A DNA stretch of 39,371 nucleotides, taken from NCBI GenBank assembly GCA_002753515.1, contig PEAK01000042.1, positions 1 through 39,371 of the forward strand, given 5' to 3'. Within the stretch, counting starts at the first letter, position 1; every line of letters begins with the position of its first letter. Of this stretch, positions 1-9,283 are shown one piece after another. The stretch is from Magnetococcales bacterium. Lineage in GTDB: Bacteria > Pseudomonadota > Magnetococcia > Magnetococcales > UBA8363. The notes beneath the pieces are model-generated. The model was not told the DNA's origin and searched no databases. It saw nothing but the letters and a program-made list of their open reading frames with translations. A program made the translations under genes and the position numbers.

Positions 1-102
1 CATGGCGGCTGGGTTGACGGACCACGCCTGGAGTATAATGGAGCTGCTGAGCTACCAACTTCTTGAAACCGGGTGACGATCAGGCTACAAGAATTAATGA
101 AA

Positions 103-180
103 CTATGGTAGGCCACCAAGCGAAAATGGCTGAGTTGGCAGTTGCCAAGGTTTCTTCGAGACAAAGGGGGTGATCGTCAT
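103..180 (-). CDS. Possible 25-residue ORF after the methyltransferase
   Basis: A short reading frame starts ten bases after the DUF1156 stop codon, with AAGGA a few bases before its ATG, and ends at a TAG after 25 codons. It begins MTITPFVSKKPW and I recognise no family. In antiphage clusters a DUF499 or DUF3780 gene often follows DUF1156, so this could be the broken start of such a gene or a chance ORF. The rest of positions 1-190 shows no feature I can support. Confidence 0.2.
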   Translation of the reverse strand: MTITPFVSKKPWQLPTQPFSLGGLP

Positions 181-190
181 GTTCTTGTCC

Positions 191-3085
191 TTACCCTCCA
201 AGATCCAGAGATATTTGGGTTCCAATACGACCGACTTTCTGGGATTCTTCGGCAATGCTGTGCCAGGAGGTCATCAACTCATTGTAGGCGAGGGCGTCTT
301 CAGCCCATTTTTTTCTCTCGCACACGGTGTACAGGTGGTAAGCCAACTGGCGAATGGTATCAGCACGTTCCGGCATGCGCACAAGCAGACGACCCGATTC
401 CGACTCCCCCAACGTGTTCAATGCCCGGATTATGTGGTGCAACGCCTCCCAGATCGGCGTTCTGTTGTCTTGTTGCGGATCCCAATGAACTGGATACTCT
501 TTCCACGGGCGCAATCGTACCTGGCCACCACCTGACTCGATGACTCCCGCAGCTTTGACCCCTTCGACGCTCGTACCCTTGGCACGGGAAAGGGTATCCG
601 CTTCACCAAACGGACCAGCCTTCCACCCATAGTGATCAAACCAGGTTGAACAAAAAAGAGTGTCGCTGTCAAAACTACCCGAATCCGGGGTCAGAAAGTC
701 AGTAATCACCCGGTTGATCATAACCAGGGCATCATGTACTGACATGGGTGTGCCGTCCTGATTCAGTACGGCTGCATATTTGGAGTAAACGCCCATGCCC
801 GGACCAATAGCGGCTTGCGCCAAGTCCACCGGGGCCACTGGAGAATTTCCTTGGGTGCCGCCAAGCATGGTTTCCAGGGAGATCGGGAGGGATTCGCGAA
901 GTTCACGCTGAAACTCACGTCGGGAGATGGGTGAGGCGCTTTTGTCGCGCTTGCGACAGACCAGGACGATTGAGGAAGCCAGGGCGTTTGCCTGATTGCC
1001 GATCACCCGCCCCTGTTTCTCTGTTCTAACAGGCCATGTACCCGTAATCGCAAAACCTGACTGTATCAATGCCTCCAAAAAAGATTCCCAGCCCGTTGAG
1101 GTCGTACCAACCGCATGAGTTTCTGATTGCTTGAAGCCATAATAGATGGTAACCGGAAAACCAGTGTGCGCCTGAACGGCAAGATTGTGGAAAGCCCGAA
1201 ACATTCCATCCATAAAGAATGTCTCGGCTTTCTCCTTCGAGCCATGACGATAGGGTGTTGCTACCAATTCCTCAATTTTGGGTACGGCTAACGTGGAAAA
1301 AAGTGCTGGATAGATTGATTTCAGGGAGCGCCGTAGCCAAATATAAAAAAAATCCGACAAATCTGCATAGCTTATATTATCAAAATAAGGCGGGTCTGAA
1401 GATACAATCTTGCCTTCCGCCTGCTCTTGTATTGCAGCGTCTGCCTGTACAACGACTCCAGCCATACCAGAGCCAAGTGCAGAAAACCCTTTGACCAGCC
1501 TCGCACAAAGATTATGGAAACTTCCCGAAGAAACACTGAAGGGATTGCTTTCCGCATAATCCCAGACCATGGGAATGGCCTGTCTGGCGAAAACACTGCG
1601 CATTTGCGCATTTACTGAGTTCCAGCCACACACCGATGAAGAATGATTGGCAACTTGGTTGATAAGCAACCCCAAATACACCGCAACCGCATCCCCATAG
1701 GCCCTGGCCCCGATACCACCAGCATCCAACCCCAGATCATCATCGGCCATGCCAGCGGCTTTGGCATCAGCAATCACCTTTTCCCGTGCCCCCTGCACCA
1801 GATCGGAAAAGGTGGTCAACGCCACCAATTGGCGCGGAGTGAAGAGATCCCCGAATTGGGTAAGGCCGTAGTTTGGTGTCTTGAAGTCACGGGGATTATT
1901 CGGCAACGCCATTTCTGGTGACCACCCGGGTCGGACACTGTTGGCTCGTGCGATCTGTTCCAAAGCAGGAGAAATGAAGACCCTCCCGCGAATACCCTCA
2001 GCGATTATGGCCATGAGTCGCTGCCCCATACGCCCGGCTTTACCCTCGTTTCTAATGTAGTTGTAGTCGATGGGTGATTTGGAAAGCAGACAAATAAAGG
2101 CTGCCCGCTTACCGGCTGTTGTTCCATACTTGGAACACTCCGGGGGCTTCCCTGTTTTCACCACAAACTGATAGGTTTTTCCCACCACAACGGGCTCAAC
2201 ATACGCCTCCTTTCCAACCTTGCTGGAAAGAATGAAGGAAGAGACCAGTGGAACATCGACTTGCGAAAAAGCTGGATTCGGGCTTTTCACGGTACGCGCC
2301 CATAACCAAGCGATAACGGTGAGTTTCTGCCCAACGTACCCCTTGAGATCAGGGCGTTCCCTGGCCATTTCACCGATGATTTCCACTTTGGAATACAGAT
2401 GACCGATGCGTTTAAATGCCTCTTCTCGCATCCAATGACCATAGCGACGCACATCCTCGGCCAACCCGGAAGTTCCAGGCCATGCCGATGTCATCCGTAC
2501 CTGAGTTTCACCCCCCGGGACAGGCCCTGCCGGTTCCCTCCCAACAAACCTGGGGGGAATCTCAATCATCGCCTTGTTGATCAACACCGCCACCGGGTTG
2601 ATGTCAGATGCATATGCTTCCAATCCCAAGCGTTGCGCTTCCAGGGGAATGGCCCCTCCTCCCGCAAAAGGATCGTGAAAAGCAGGCAACTTTTCTGCAT
2701 CAAACCCTGGCTGCCCCTTGTTGAGTTCACAGGTTTCCCGCCACGATTTCCAAATAGCTGCACGGGCTTTATTCAACACCTCCTCATTGTTGGTATTTTC
2801 CCATAACACCAGTTCACGGATGATCTGGAACAGCTCCTCCCGTTCGGCGTCCGCTTGAGCCGTGGTTTTTCCAGAATGCCCCCCCCGATCCCCACCCGGA
2901 TCGTTCACCATCTGCGCAAACAACACCGCCCGTGCCGCTGCCAAGGGCCGCCGCGCCCACCAAAGATGTAATGTAGAAGGATGCCCATGGCGGATGGATT
3001 TCTCACGCACTGTCGCCGCATTGATAGCATCCAATGGCAGTGCAACTTCGATCAATTTTTTGGGAGCCTTAACATTCTGGCTCAT
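191..3085 (-). CDS. DUF1156 adenine-specific DNA methyltransferase (COG1743-like)
   Basis: This is a large predicted adenine-specific DNA methyltransferase of about 964 residues. The N-terminus carries the DUF1156 signature ([13 protein letters not shown], then [15 protein letters not shown]). Next come the SAM-binding [17 protein letters not shown], a central [18 protein letters not shown] block typical of COG1743, and a catalytic [13 protein letters not shown] motif (DPPY type) near residue 600. I chose the MSQN start at 3085 because the family N-terminus follows at once and AGGAGG lies 12 bases upstream; a start at 3118 would add 11 residues. The gene overlaps the end of the AbrB-like gene by 17 bases, so the two are probably translationally coupled. 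Homologues sit in antiphage clusters with DUF499, DUF3780 and helicase genes. Those partners are not visible here, although the region beyond base 1 is unseen. DNA modification is inferred from motifs. Confidence 0.88.
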   Translation of the reverse strand: MSQNVKAPKKLIEVALPLDAINAATVREKSIRHGHPSTLHLWWARRPLAAARAVLFAQMVNDPGGDRGGHSGKTTAQADAEREELFQIIRELVLWENTNNEEVLNKARAAIWKSWRETCELNKGQPGFDAEKLPAFHDPFAGGGAIPLEAQRLGLEAYASDINPVAVLINKAMIEIPPRFVGREPAGPVPGGETQVRMTSAWPGTSGLAEDVRRYGHWMREEAFKRIGHLYSKVEIIGEMARERPDLKGYVGQKLTVIAWLWARTVKSPNPAFSQVDVPLVSSFILSSKVGKEAYVEPVVVGKTYQFVVKTGKPPECSKYGTTAGKRAAFICLLSKSPIDYNYIRNEGKAGRMGQRLMAIIAEGIRGRVFISPALEQIARANSVRPGWSPEMALPNNPRDFKTPNYGLTQFGDLFTPRQLVALTTFSDLVQGAREKVIADAKAAGMADDDLGLDAGGIGARAYGDAVAVYLGLLINQVANHSSSVCGWNSVNAQMRSVFARQAIPMVWDYAESNPFSVSSGSFHNLCARLVKGFSALGSGMAGVVVQADAAIQEQAEGKIVSSDPPYFDNISYADLSDFFYIWLRRSLKSIYPALFSTLAVPKIEELVATPYRHGSKEKAETFFMDGMFRAFHNLAVQAHTGFPVTIYYGFKQSETHAVGTTSTGWESFLEALIQSGFAITGTWPVRTEKQGRVIGNQANALASSIVLVCRKRDKSASPISRREFQRELRESLPISLETMLGGTQGNSPVAPVDLAQAAIGPGMGVYSKYAAVLNQDGTPMSVHDALVMINRVITDFLTPDSGSFDSDTLFCSTWFDHYGWKAGPFGEADTLSRAKGTSVEGVKAAGVIESGGGQVRLRPWKEYPVHWDPQQDNRTPIWEALHHIIRALNTLGESESGRLLVRMPERADTIRQLAYHLYTVCERKKWAEDALAYNELMTSWHSIAEESQKVGRIGTQISLDLGG

Positions 3086-3311
3086 CGGTACTGTAGGCCT
3101 CCTCGTCCGCTGTACCATGCCACTCCGACATCGTCCCTTCCAATGCCCGCAGATAGTCCAGGTCTATAGGCTGAACCCGCCGCACCCGCACCGTTCCATC
3201 ATCCAGGGATTCCCAAACAATTTGGTCTCCCGGCCCTACATGCAGCATCTCCCGGATTTCCCGGGGAATCGTGGTCTGCCCCTTGGCGGTAATCTTGGCA
3301 ATGCTGGTCAT
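3069..3311 (-). CDS. AbrB/MazE/SpoVT-family DNA-binding protein
   Basis: An 80-residue protein whose first 45 residues form a swapped-hairpin AbrB domain: [30 protein letters not shown], with the usual KGQ(T/V)TIPxEIR core. The acidic tail has no recognised domain. Such proteins are dimeric regulators or antitoxins. There is no toxin gene next to it; instead its 3' end overlaps the DUF1156 methyltransferase start, suggesting it regulates that gene and itself. GGGAG lies about seven bases before the ATG. A perfect palindrome just upstream is a likely autoregulatory operator. Confidence 0.88.
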   Translation of the reverse strand: MTSIAKITAKGQTTIPREIREMLHVGPGDQIVWESLDDGTVRVRRVQPIDLDYLRALEGTMSEWHGTADEEAYSTDEPEC

Positions 3312-3324
3312 GGCAATCTCCCAG

Positions 3325-3348
3325 GTAAGGAAGTCATTACTTCCTTAC
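3325..3348. promoter_or_regulatory. Perfect 10-bp inverted repeat, probable AbrB operator
   Basis: The arms GTAAGGAAGT (3325-3334) and ACTTCCTTAC (3339-3348) are exact reverse complements around a CATT spacer. The site starts 14 bases upstream of the AbrB-like ATG, between the candidate -10 box and the ribosome-binding site. This is where an autorepressor of this family would bind. Assignment to the adjacent regulator is inferred from position. Confidence 0.6.
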
Positions 3349-3377
3349 TAATACAATCAATGGCACGTCTTGGACAA
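3348..3377 (-). promoter_or_regulatory. Candidate sigma70-like promoter of abrB-DUF1156
   Basis: On the minus strand TTGTCC (3372-3377) and TATTAG (3348-3353) are separated by 18 bases and end directly against the palindrome, so the operator would cover the transcription start. The boxes are only partial consensus matches. Confidence 0.3.
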
Positions 3378-3510
3378 GCCAATAGACGAATTCATAATGG
3401 ATGCTGACCACCCCGAATTCTTACTCCTGGTGGACGGGGCGTTCCCATAAAACGGCCCAGCACAGATCCCATTAAAGAAGCTTTAAATGTCAATACGCAT
3501 TCAAATTCAC

Positions 3511-3539
3511 TGGATGAATGATGAGAAGTATTTTATAAT
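3511..3539 (+). promoter_or_regulatory. Possible promoter of the prepilin gene
   Basis: A perfect TATAAT (3534-3539) lies 54 bases before the chosen prepilin start, with a weak TGGATG at the -35 position 17 bases upstream. The -10 box is good and the -35 box is poor. The rest of 3349-3593 holds no other feature I can support. Confidence 0.3.
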
Positions 3540-3593
3540 TACAAATAGATGGTCGTCCTGTCAGTTTCCGACATGCACTCTGAGAACAACAGA

Positions 3594-4370
3594 ATGAAGA
3601 AAGAACACGGATTCACCTTGATCGAAATCGCCATTGTCGTGGTCATTATCGGACTGCTCCTGGGAGGTGTTCTCAAAGGACAGGAAATGATCGCCAACGC
3701 CAAGGTACACAGCATCATCGACGCTTCAACATCCCTGAAAGCTTCCATCGCCATGTTCATGGACCGCTATCGTTCCTACCCGGGTGATTACGATAGAGCC
3801 TCCACCAACATACCTGGCCTGACCCCGGGAGGCGACGACGATGGTAACGGCAATCGATTGATCGGCGAGGATCCCACCGTAGCACTCACCAACCCGTTAG
3901 TCGCCACTCAAAGAATCAAAGAAACCATCCTGGCATGGAAACACCTTTCCGTCGCCGGTATCATCGCCGGATCCTACGATGGCAGCACCGCCCATATCGG
4001 CAACGCCGTCGCCGACCCGGACTTCGGCTGGAACTGTGCTACCAGTACATGCCTGCCCAACGGCTTCAACGGCAGCTTTTTTCTGGTTTACGGCAATGAA
4101 CAGTACGGATTTCCCATAAACGGCAACGATGACAATCGCAAGTCGGAACTTTTGTTCACAGGTCGACAAATACCCGTTCAGGTGTTACAACAGATCGATA
4201 TCAAACTGGATGATGGATTTCCCTCGACCGGATTGTTTCGCGCCTCCGATTATTTTGAAAAATCGGCACCCCAGCATTGCACCCGCGTGGCCGATCCTGG
4301 TAGCGTAGCACCAATCATCTGGAATGTGATCGACCAACCCTCCGACTGTGGTGGCGTCCATGTCATGTAA
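3594..4370 (+). CDS. Type IV prepilin-like / pseudopilin protein
   Basis: A secreted pilin-like protein of about 258 residues. The N-terminus MKKEHG-FTLIEIAIVVVIIGLLLGG is a class III prepilin signal: a short basic leader, cleavage after Gly by prepilin peptidase, Phe as first mature residue, Glu at +5 and a hydrophobic helix. I chose the start at 3594 because it gives the normal six-residue leader; an ATG at 3549 would add 15 residues. A DDDGNGN stretch near residue 85 resembles a calcium-binding loop, and Cys pairs occur in the C-terminal half (WNCATSTC and two more Cys near the end). The pilus machinery genes pilMNOPQ lie 24 kb away. Whether this is a major pilin, minor pilin or type II secretion pseudopilin cannot be decided. 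Confidence 0.85.
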   Translation: MKKEHGFTLIEIAIVVVIIGLLLGGVLKGQEMIANAKVHSIIDASTSLKASIAMFMDRYRSYPGDYDRASTNIPGLTPGGDDDGNGNRLIGEDPTVALTNPLVATQRIKETILAWKHLSVAGIIAGSYDGSTAHIGNAVADPDFGWNCATSTCLPNGFNGSFFLVYGNEQYGFPINGNDDNRKSELLFTGRQIPVQVLQQIDIKLDDGFPSTGLFRASDYFEKSAPQHCTRVADPGSVAPIIWNVIDQPSDCGGVHVM

Positions 4371-4400
4371 ACCGGGCAATAACAATCAATCGCCTGTTGC

Positions 4401-5312
4401 ATGATCGTCCCATGTTATAACCTTCTGGCCATAATCGGCGCGACCGCCAGCGGCAAAACCCGCCTTGGCGTCGAACTGGCCCAATTCTTGTCAGGCGAAA
4501 TCATCTCCGCCGACTCCCGCCAAGTTTATCGCGGCCTCGATATCGGTACCGGCAAAGACCTCCACGAATACGGTTCCGTGCCCTACCATCTGGTGGACAT
4601 CGTCGATCCCCAAACCGAATTCAGCGTCTTTGACTTTCAGGGGCACTGTCACCAATCCATCCGTTCCATCACCGAACGGGGCAACCTCCCCTGTCTGGTC
4701 GGCGGCTCAGGGCTCTATCTCGAATCCGTCCTGTTGGGCTACCAGATGGCCAGGGTACCCGAAAATCCAACGTTACGTCTGGAATTGGAACTCCTGGACG
4801 ATCACAGCCTGCAACAACGCCTGGAGTCGCTCAAGCCACGTCTGCACAACTCAACCGATCTGACCACCCGTGCCAGAATGATCCGCGCCATCGAAATCGC
4901 CACGTCAGGATCTCTCATCCCCATTCCGTTGAACCTACAGACGAAAGTCCTGGGCATTCAGTGGCCCAGAACCATCCTGCGGCAACGTATTCAAGATCGA
5001 CTCCAGTACCGTCTGAAAAACGGACTCATCGAAGAAGGGCAACGCCTGCTGGGCCAGGGTATGACACACGATCGCATGGAATCCATGGGTTTGGAATACC
5101 GCTGGGTCTCCCGCTACCTCCGCGAGGAAATCACCATCCAAACACTGCAAACCGAACTCGGACGCGCTATCGCACAATTTGCCAAACGTCAGGAAACTTG
5201 GTTCCGGCGTATGGAACGCCGTGGTATCACCATCACCTGGTTGGAAGGGGGGGACACCCTGACCGAACAAGCCCGAGAAGCTTGCGCTCAAGTCGAGTGG
5301 CTTGTCAGATAA
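4401..5312 (+). CDS. miaA: tRNA dimethylallyltransferase MiaA
   Basis: MiaA transfers a dimethylallyl group to N6 of A37 in tRNAs that read codons starting with U. The P-loop GATASGKT is at residues 13-20, followed by the family motif SADSRQVYRGLDIGTGK and the HLVDIVDP segment. The C-terminal half has MGLEYRWVSRYL and FAKRQETWFRR, which match the end of the family. At 303 residues it is full length. It lies 30 bases after the prepilin gene on the same strand, with no clear terminator between them. Confidence 0.96.
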   Translation: MIVPCYNLLAIIGATASGKTRLGVELAQFLSGEIISADSRQVYRGLDIGTGKDLHEYGSVPYHLVDIVDPQTEFSVFDFQGHCHQSIRSITERGNLPCLVGGSGLYLESVLLGYQMARVPENPTLRLELELLDDHSLQQRLESLKPRLHNSTDLTTRARMIRAIEIATSGSLIPIPLNLQTKVLGIQWPRTILRQRIQDRLQYRLKNGLIEEGQRLLGQGMTHDRMESMGLEYRWVSRYLREEITIQTLQTELGRAIAQFAKRQETWFRRMERRGITITWLEGGDTLTEQAREACAQVEWLVR

Positions 5313-5416
5313 TTCCCTCAAAACCACCTATTGGATTACTTCGATATCACCCCAAAGAAGGATCACGCAAAAATCAGTTATTCAATTGTTTCATGGCAAT
5401 AATGGGTAATACTTCA

Positions 5417-5422
5417 TACAAT
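5417..5422 (+). promoter_or_regulatory. Possible -10 box of the rSAM/ANL/KaiC/SIR2 operon
   Basis: TACAAT lies 45 bases before the preferred start of the first operon gene, in an AT-rich gap after miaA. A -35 box at the right distance (TGGCAA, 5394-5399) is weak. This is the only good candidate in the 5313-5466 gap. Confidence 0.25.
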
Positions 5423-5466
5423 GTGCCTCCATGTGTGTTCAGGTTAGGAAATTTCTCAGCGAAGTG

Positions 5467-6645
5467 ATGCGGCGAATTCGGAAAACAGAGATCGACTGCT
5501 CATCCACAGCCTTGGATTTGGCTCGGGCCGATCTCTACTTCGAGGAAATACGTCTGCACCACCCTGACGATGCGGTCAGGGGATCTTACGTGATGCCCCT
5601 GGTCACACTACGTACCAAAGCTTGTAGCTGGTCGTCTGTTTCTGGATGCACGATGTGCGGCTACCATTTGGGTTCTGCCAAGCAACAGGTTGTAGGTGTA
5701 GACGACCTTCTGACCCAAACTCGCTGGGTCATTCGACGACTTGACCCTAACATTTACCATACCCTGGTGTTCACTTCCAACGGTAGTTTTCTCGATCCCG
5801 ACGAAGTGCCAGACACAGTACGCCCTGAACTTATGAAAATGCTGTATGAGGCCGGTTTCCGTTTCGTAGTGATGGAATCTCGTCCTGGTTTTATTACTCC
5901 TGCCCGGCTGGACGCTCTCATCACAACGGTTCCGTATGGAATGCGGAAGACTGGAAAAATACCCTTTTCCATCTCCTTCGGCATCGAAAGCGCTTCGGAT
6001 TTCATTCTTACCACATGCATCAACAAGGGAGTATGCGTTTCTGAACTAGCCGACGGTGCCGCTATAATTCAAGAACGAAGTATTACCATTGACGGATATG
6101 TATTACTCGGAAAACCATTTCTCACTGCCCAGGAAGATTGCGATGATGCCCTGAGAACCATCCGTTGGGCAAGTGAATTGGGAGCTAACTACCTGTTTGT
6201 CATGGTAACCAACCGAGTAGCCGGAAGCCTCGCCAATCATCTGATCGCCCGCAGGCATCATTCGTTACCGAGCCTGTGGCGGGCGGTTCGCCTGCTGGAA
6301 ATGCTGCCCGCATCTTTGCGGCGTCTGGTGCAGATCAAGGGAATCAGCCATGCCCCCTATCCACCTATAGAATACGCCACAACCTGTCAAGGCTGTCACG
6401 ATCGAATTGTTCGAGGACTCAACTTTTGGAACCAGACCGGCGATTTCGCCCATATTCAGGAATTACCATTCTGCGCCTGTCGGGAACGGTTTGAAACGGA
6501 CGAATGGGCCAATCGTCCTGATCTCTCTCTGCCATGCCGTATCCACAAACACTATCTTCGCCTGGCTTCCGATCTTGATCTCAATCCCAGTATTGTGCCA
6601 CCCCTGACTATGTTGGACATGATGTGGCAGAAGGGACAACCTTGA
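5467..6645 (+). CDS. Radical SAM protein resembling RaSEA (TIGR01210-like), copy A
   Basis: A radical-SAM enzyme of 392 residues from this start (404 if translation begins at 5431; neither start has a good ribosome-binding site). The cluster motif is C-x7-C-x2-C, ACSWSSVSGCTMCGYH, rather than the classical Cx3Cx2C. A long spacing followed by CTMCGY is, as I recall, typical of the archaeosine radical-SAM lyase RaSEA and its relatives. Downstream are a TNGSFLDPDEVP segment, VMESRPGFI and SFGIESASDFI, normal parts of the rSAM barrel. The C-terminus has further cysteines (CQGCH, FCAC, LPC) that may bind zinc or an auxiliary cluster. It is first in a seven-gene operon and overlaps the next gene, its paralogue. 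Substrate is unknown; no archaeosine pathway genes are visible, so RaSEA activity itself is not claimed. Confidence 0.8.
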   Translation: MRRIRKTEIDCSSTALDLARADLYFEEIRLHHPDDAVRGSYVMPLVTLRTKACSWSSVSGCTMCGYHLGSAKQQVVGVDDLLTQTRWVIRRLDPNIYHTLVFTSNGSFLDPDEVPDTVRPELMKMLYEAGFRFVVMESRPGFITPARLDALITTVPYGMRKTGKIPFSISFGIESASDFILTTCINKGVCVSELADGAAIIQERSITIDGYVLLGKPFLTAQEDCDDALRTIRWASELGANYLFVMVTNRVAGSLANHLIARRHHSLPSLWRAVRLLEMLPASLRRLVQIKGISHAPYPPIEYATTCQGCHDRIVRGLNFWNQTGDFAHIQELPFCACRERFETDEWANRPDLSLPCRIHKHYLRLASDLDLNPSIVPPLTMLDMMWQKGQP

Positions 6646-8027
6646 GTTTTCCATCAGATACCAGTGACTATCTAGCCCATGATGGGTTAAAGAAGCGGAT
6701 TCTGTCGATCTCCAGACGGCTACGCCAAGCCCAAACACACCTCCATAAAACGCTACACACCGATCTGACCGCTTTCGCGCAAGCCGATATCTACTTTGAA
6801 CCAGGGCCGGACGGGGATTACCCTATCGTTGCGTTACGTAGTGTTCCTTGCTCCTATTATTTGCATGGCTACTGCACCCCATGCGCCTATTCGGCCCGTC
6901 CAAGACCCTCCTCTGATATACGTCAAGACCCCTACCCAGCGCTCCTTAAGCAGGTGGATAACCTGCTGTCCCGCTTTGATGAACTGTTTTTGCATCGCAC
7001 AAATGGCCAATTGCCCGGGTATCGTATCCGTCAGCGAAAACATGACCGTATCTACATGCTGCAATTGGCTGGCGAAAGCAGTTTTTTCAGCGACCGGGAA
7101 ATTCCCCCTGACTATCGTCGAAATATTCTTGATCGTTTTTTGCAATTTAGCAACAAACACCATGTGGACTGGCATTTGATGTTGGAGGTACGACCAGAAG
7201 ACCTGGTCAAAGCTTCAGAAAGTGGCGAGCTTGATCGTTTGCAGCCCCTACTTGAAACCCTTAATGTAGTGGTCAACATGGGTTTTGAACACGATGACCA
7301 GTTTCTGCGACAAGTGATTTTCGCTAAAAATCTTGATCAGAACGTTTTCTTAAAGGCGATATCCATTGCCAAACATCATGGCTTGGACCCGGGAGTGTTC
7401 CTCTTCGCAGGCGCTTTCATTTTGACTCCCCGTGAAGTCCTGCAACAGATGGCGCACGGCTTGGCATTCCTGGAAACTCAAGGGGTGTTTGTCAACGTCA
7501 TGCTTCCCAACCTCCAGGCATTTACGTTACCTGATTTGCTTTACCACGCCGACCTTTACAACCTGCCAGAACCTACCTGGCTGTTGGGACTGATGCCCCT
7601 TCTGTTGGACTATGCCCCCAAACGGTCGGATGGTGTCACTCCGGGGCACTGGTTCGTAGGGGGTGTGGTTGCCGAACCAGCCCCCGATGGAACCATAGTT
7701 AACCATCCACGCCTGAAATGCCCCCAATCCCTCGCCAATCAGCTTCTCAAACTCACTCATGACCTTAGGCTTGGTGGGGGGCAAGAAATGTTCAAGAAAG
7801 CCTGCAAAAAATTATATCAAACAGCGAAAACTGCATCGATGGCTTGTCATTGCCCAGTGTTTAATGATATATTAAGGGGTTGTAGTCCCTTGGAGGGGGA
7901 TTTACCCGTCCCAACATGGCCACAACGCACCCACCAAGCTCTGGCCATCGCTGAAACACAGTTGGACGCTTACCTCACCAAAAAGAGTGCAGAGGCTCTT
8001 AAAGTCCGGCCTCGCAATATCTTATAA
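6624..8027 (+). CDS. Radical SAM protein resembling RaSEA, copy B
   Basis: A 467-residue paralogue of the preceding gene. The cluster motif VPCSYYLHGYCTPCAY keeps the same C-x7-C-x2-C spacing, and the upstream context (FAQADIYFEP, then IVALRSVPC) aligns with ARADLYFEE and PLVTLRTKAC of copy A. Later parts are more diverged (LQLAGESSFF, WHLMLEVRPEDL, VVNMGFEHDDQFLR). It ends with ACHCPVFNDILRGC, again with spare cysteines. The frame has no early ATG: it may start at GTG 6624, or at TTG 6642, which overlaps the stop of copy A and has GAAGGG six bases upstream. Either choice implies translational coupling. Two paralogues side by side suggest two successive radical steps or a heterodimer; which is not known. 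Confidence 0.77.
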   Translation: MAEGTTLSFPSDTSDYLAHDGLKKRILSISRRLRQAQTHLHKTLHTDLTAFAQADIYFEPGPDGDYPIVALRSVPCSYYLHGYCTPCAYSARPRPSSDIRQDPYPALLKQVDNLLSRFDELFLHRTNGQLPGYRIRQRKHDRIYMLQLAGESSFFSDREIPPDYRRNILDRFLQFSNKHHVDWHLMLEVRPEDLVKASESGELDRLQPLLETLNVVVNMGFEHDDQFLRQVIFAKNLDQNVFLKAISIAKHHGLDPGVFLFAGAFILTPREVLQQMAHGLAFLETQGVFVNVMLPNLQAFTLPDLLYHADLYNLPEPTWLLGLMPLLLDYAPKRSDGVTPGHWFVGGVVAEPAPDGTIVNHPRLKCPQSLANQLLKLTHDLRLGGGQEMFKKACKKLYQTAKTASMACHCPVFNDILRGCSPLEGDLPVPTWPQRTHQALAIAETQLDAYLTKKSAEALKVRPRNIL

Positions 8028-8037
8028 GGATGATAAC

Positions 8038-9273
8038 ATGGTTGCAACAAAAACCAAAATCTTACCAGCAACGCGATGCCATGGTCCTTCCTGGGCTGGA
8101 GAAGTTGTGGCCCGCATGGAAGTCAACAAGCGTTCTGTTCGTGACACACCACGGGTCGACTGCTGGGCCGACCTGCCGGTGATGACACACCTTCCACTTC
8201 TACCACGCTGGCTTGGGGAACGGACGCCATTCAAACGAATTTACCTGAGTTCAGGCACCTCCGGCACACCAAAACGGATCCCTTTCTCTGACCGTGACTG
8301 GCGCGAAATGGTGGCCTGTCGCGCAGATTGCTTAACGGCGCTCGGAATCGATCATACAAGCCGGGCAGTCGTTGTCACCCCCTTTTCCCCCTGGTTTTCA
8401 GGGGATAATCTGAGTGAAGCATTGACAACTATCGGAGCTTCCGTTTTCGCCGCCGGGGCCTATCGACCCCACCTTTCAAGTGCCCTTGCGATCCTGCACA
8501 AACTGGCATCCGATACGCTGATTACCCTGCCCAGCACCGCCATGACCCTGCTCGGAATCCTGGAGGAAGGCCGTGTTATGGGAGTATTGCCCCCACGGAG
8601 TCCACTGCGGCGGGTGATTCTTGTGGGCGAACAGGCGAGTGAAAAACTTCGTGCAACTCTGGAAAATCAATGGGGCGTCACCACCCACATGCTGTTCGCC
8701 GCCAGCGAGGCGGTGATCGGTCATGAAGATCCTGTCCACCCCGGTAGTTATCGATGGAATCGGCAATGGGTCCATCTTGAAGTAAAGCGGGATGATGGGA
8801 GTATCCACGAAAGCGGCGAAGGGGAACTCCTGGTGTCGCGGCGCTGGAGCGAAGCCTCTCCGGTAGTACGTTATGCCTTGGGAGACCGGGTCGTCATGCG
8901 CCCCGCCACAACAGACCGCCCAGAACACTTCATTCATCTTTACCGACAAGGCCAAGCGTGTCAACTTCCCGCCGGAGTAACCATCGATTTCCCGCTGCTC
9001 GAACGCTTCTTGGAAAGTTTGCGCCCTTCGACCACGACCCTTGGTGTTCAGGCCATTCACCATGAGGGAGGTTATACAAACCTTGTGTTGACTGTAAACC
9101 ATATACCAGACGGGCACTCTCTGGACAGTTTGGCAGAACATTTTACTGGTTTTTCCATGGATATTGCCGATGTTATCGCATCGGGCTTTGTCACCCTGCG
9201 TATAACTCTCGATCCTACCCTGGGAACAGCCGGAGGCAAGGCCATCCAGGTTCGTGAAACCGGCTCCTGGTAG
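8038..9273 (+). CDS. Divergent PaaK/LuxE-like adenylate-forming enzyme 1
   Basis: A member of the ANL adenylate-forming superfamily of about 411 residues. The nucleotide-binding loop is YLSSGTSGTPKRIPFS near residue 80. The second core motif, normally YGxTE, is changed to AASEAVIG, and the RYALGDRV motif replaces the usual (Y/R)xTGD. The chosen ATG at 8038 has AAGGA upstream and follows the previous stop by ten bases. Such enzymes activate a carboxylic acid as its adenylate and pass it to CoA, a carrier or a protein. The changed second motif may mean altered specificity or a regulatory pseudoenzyme working with the next gene. The protein seems to lack the zinc-like CPCG segment seen in the next gene. 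Confidence 0.78.
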   Translation: MVATKTKILPATRCHGPSWAGEVVARMEVNKRSVRDTPRVDCWADLPVMTHLPLLPRWLGERTPFKRIYLSSGTSGTPKRIPFSDRDWREMVACRADCLTALGIDHTSRAVVVTPFSPWFSGDNLSEALTTIGASVFAAGAYRPHLSSALAILHKLASDTLITLPSTAMTLLGILEEGRVMGVLPPRSPLRRVILVGEQASEKLRATLENQWGVTTHMLFAASEAVIGHEDPVHPGSYRWNRQWVHLEVKRDDGSIHESGEGELLVSRRWSEASPVVRYALGDRVVMRPATTDRPEHFIHLYRQGQACQLPAGVTIDFPLLERFLESLRPSTTTLGVQAIHHEGGYTNLVLTVNHIPDGHSLDSLAEHFTGFSMDIADVIASGFVTLRITLDPTLGTAGGKAIQVRETGSW

Positions 9274-9283
9274 TGAAACCGTC

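Noticed and set aside
2862-3407. Plus-strand ORF of 181 codons opposite the DUF1156 and AbrB genes
   Set aside because: It is antisense to two genes with clear motifs and has no recognisable domain.
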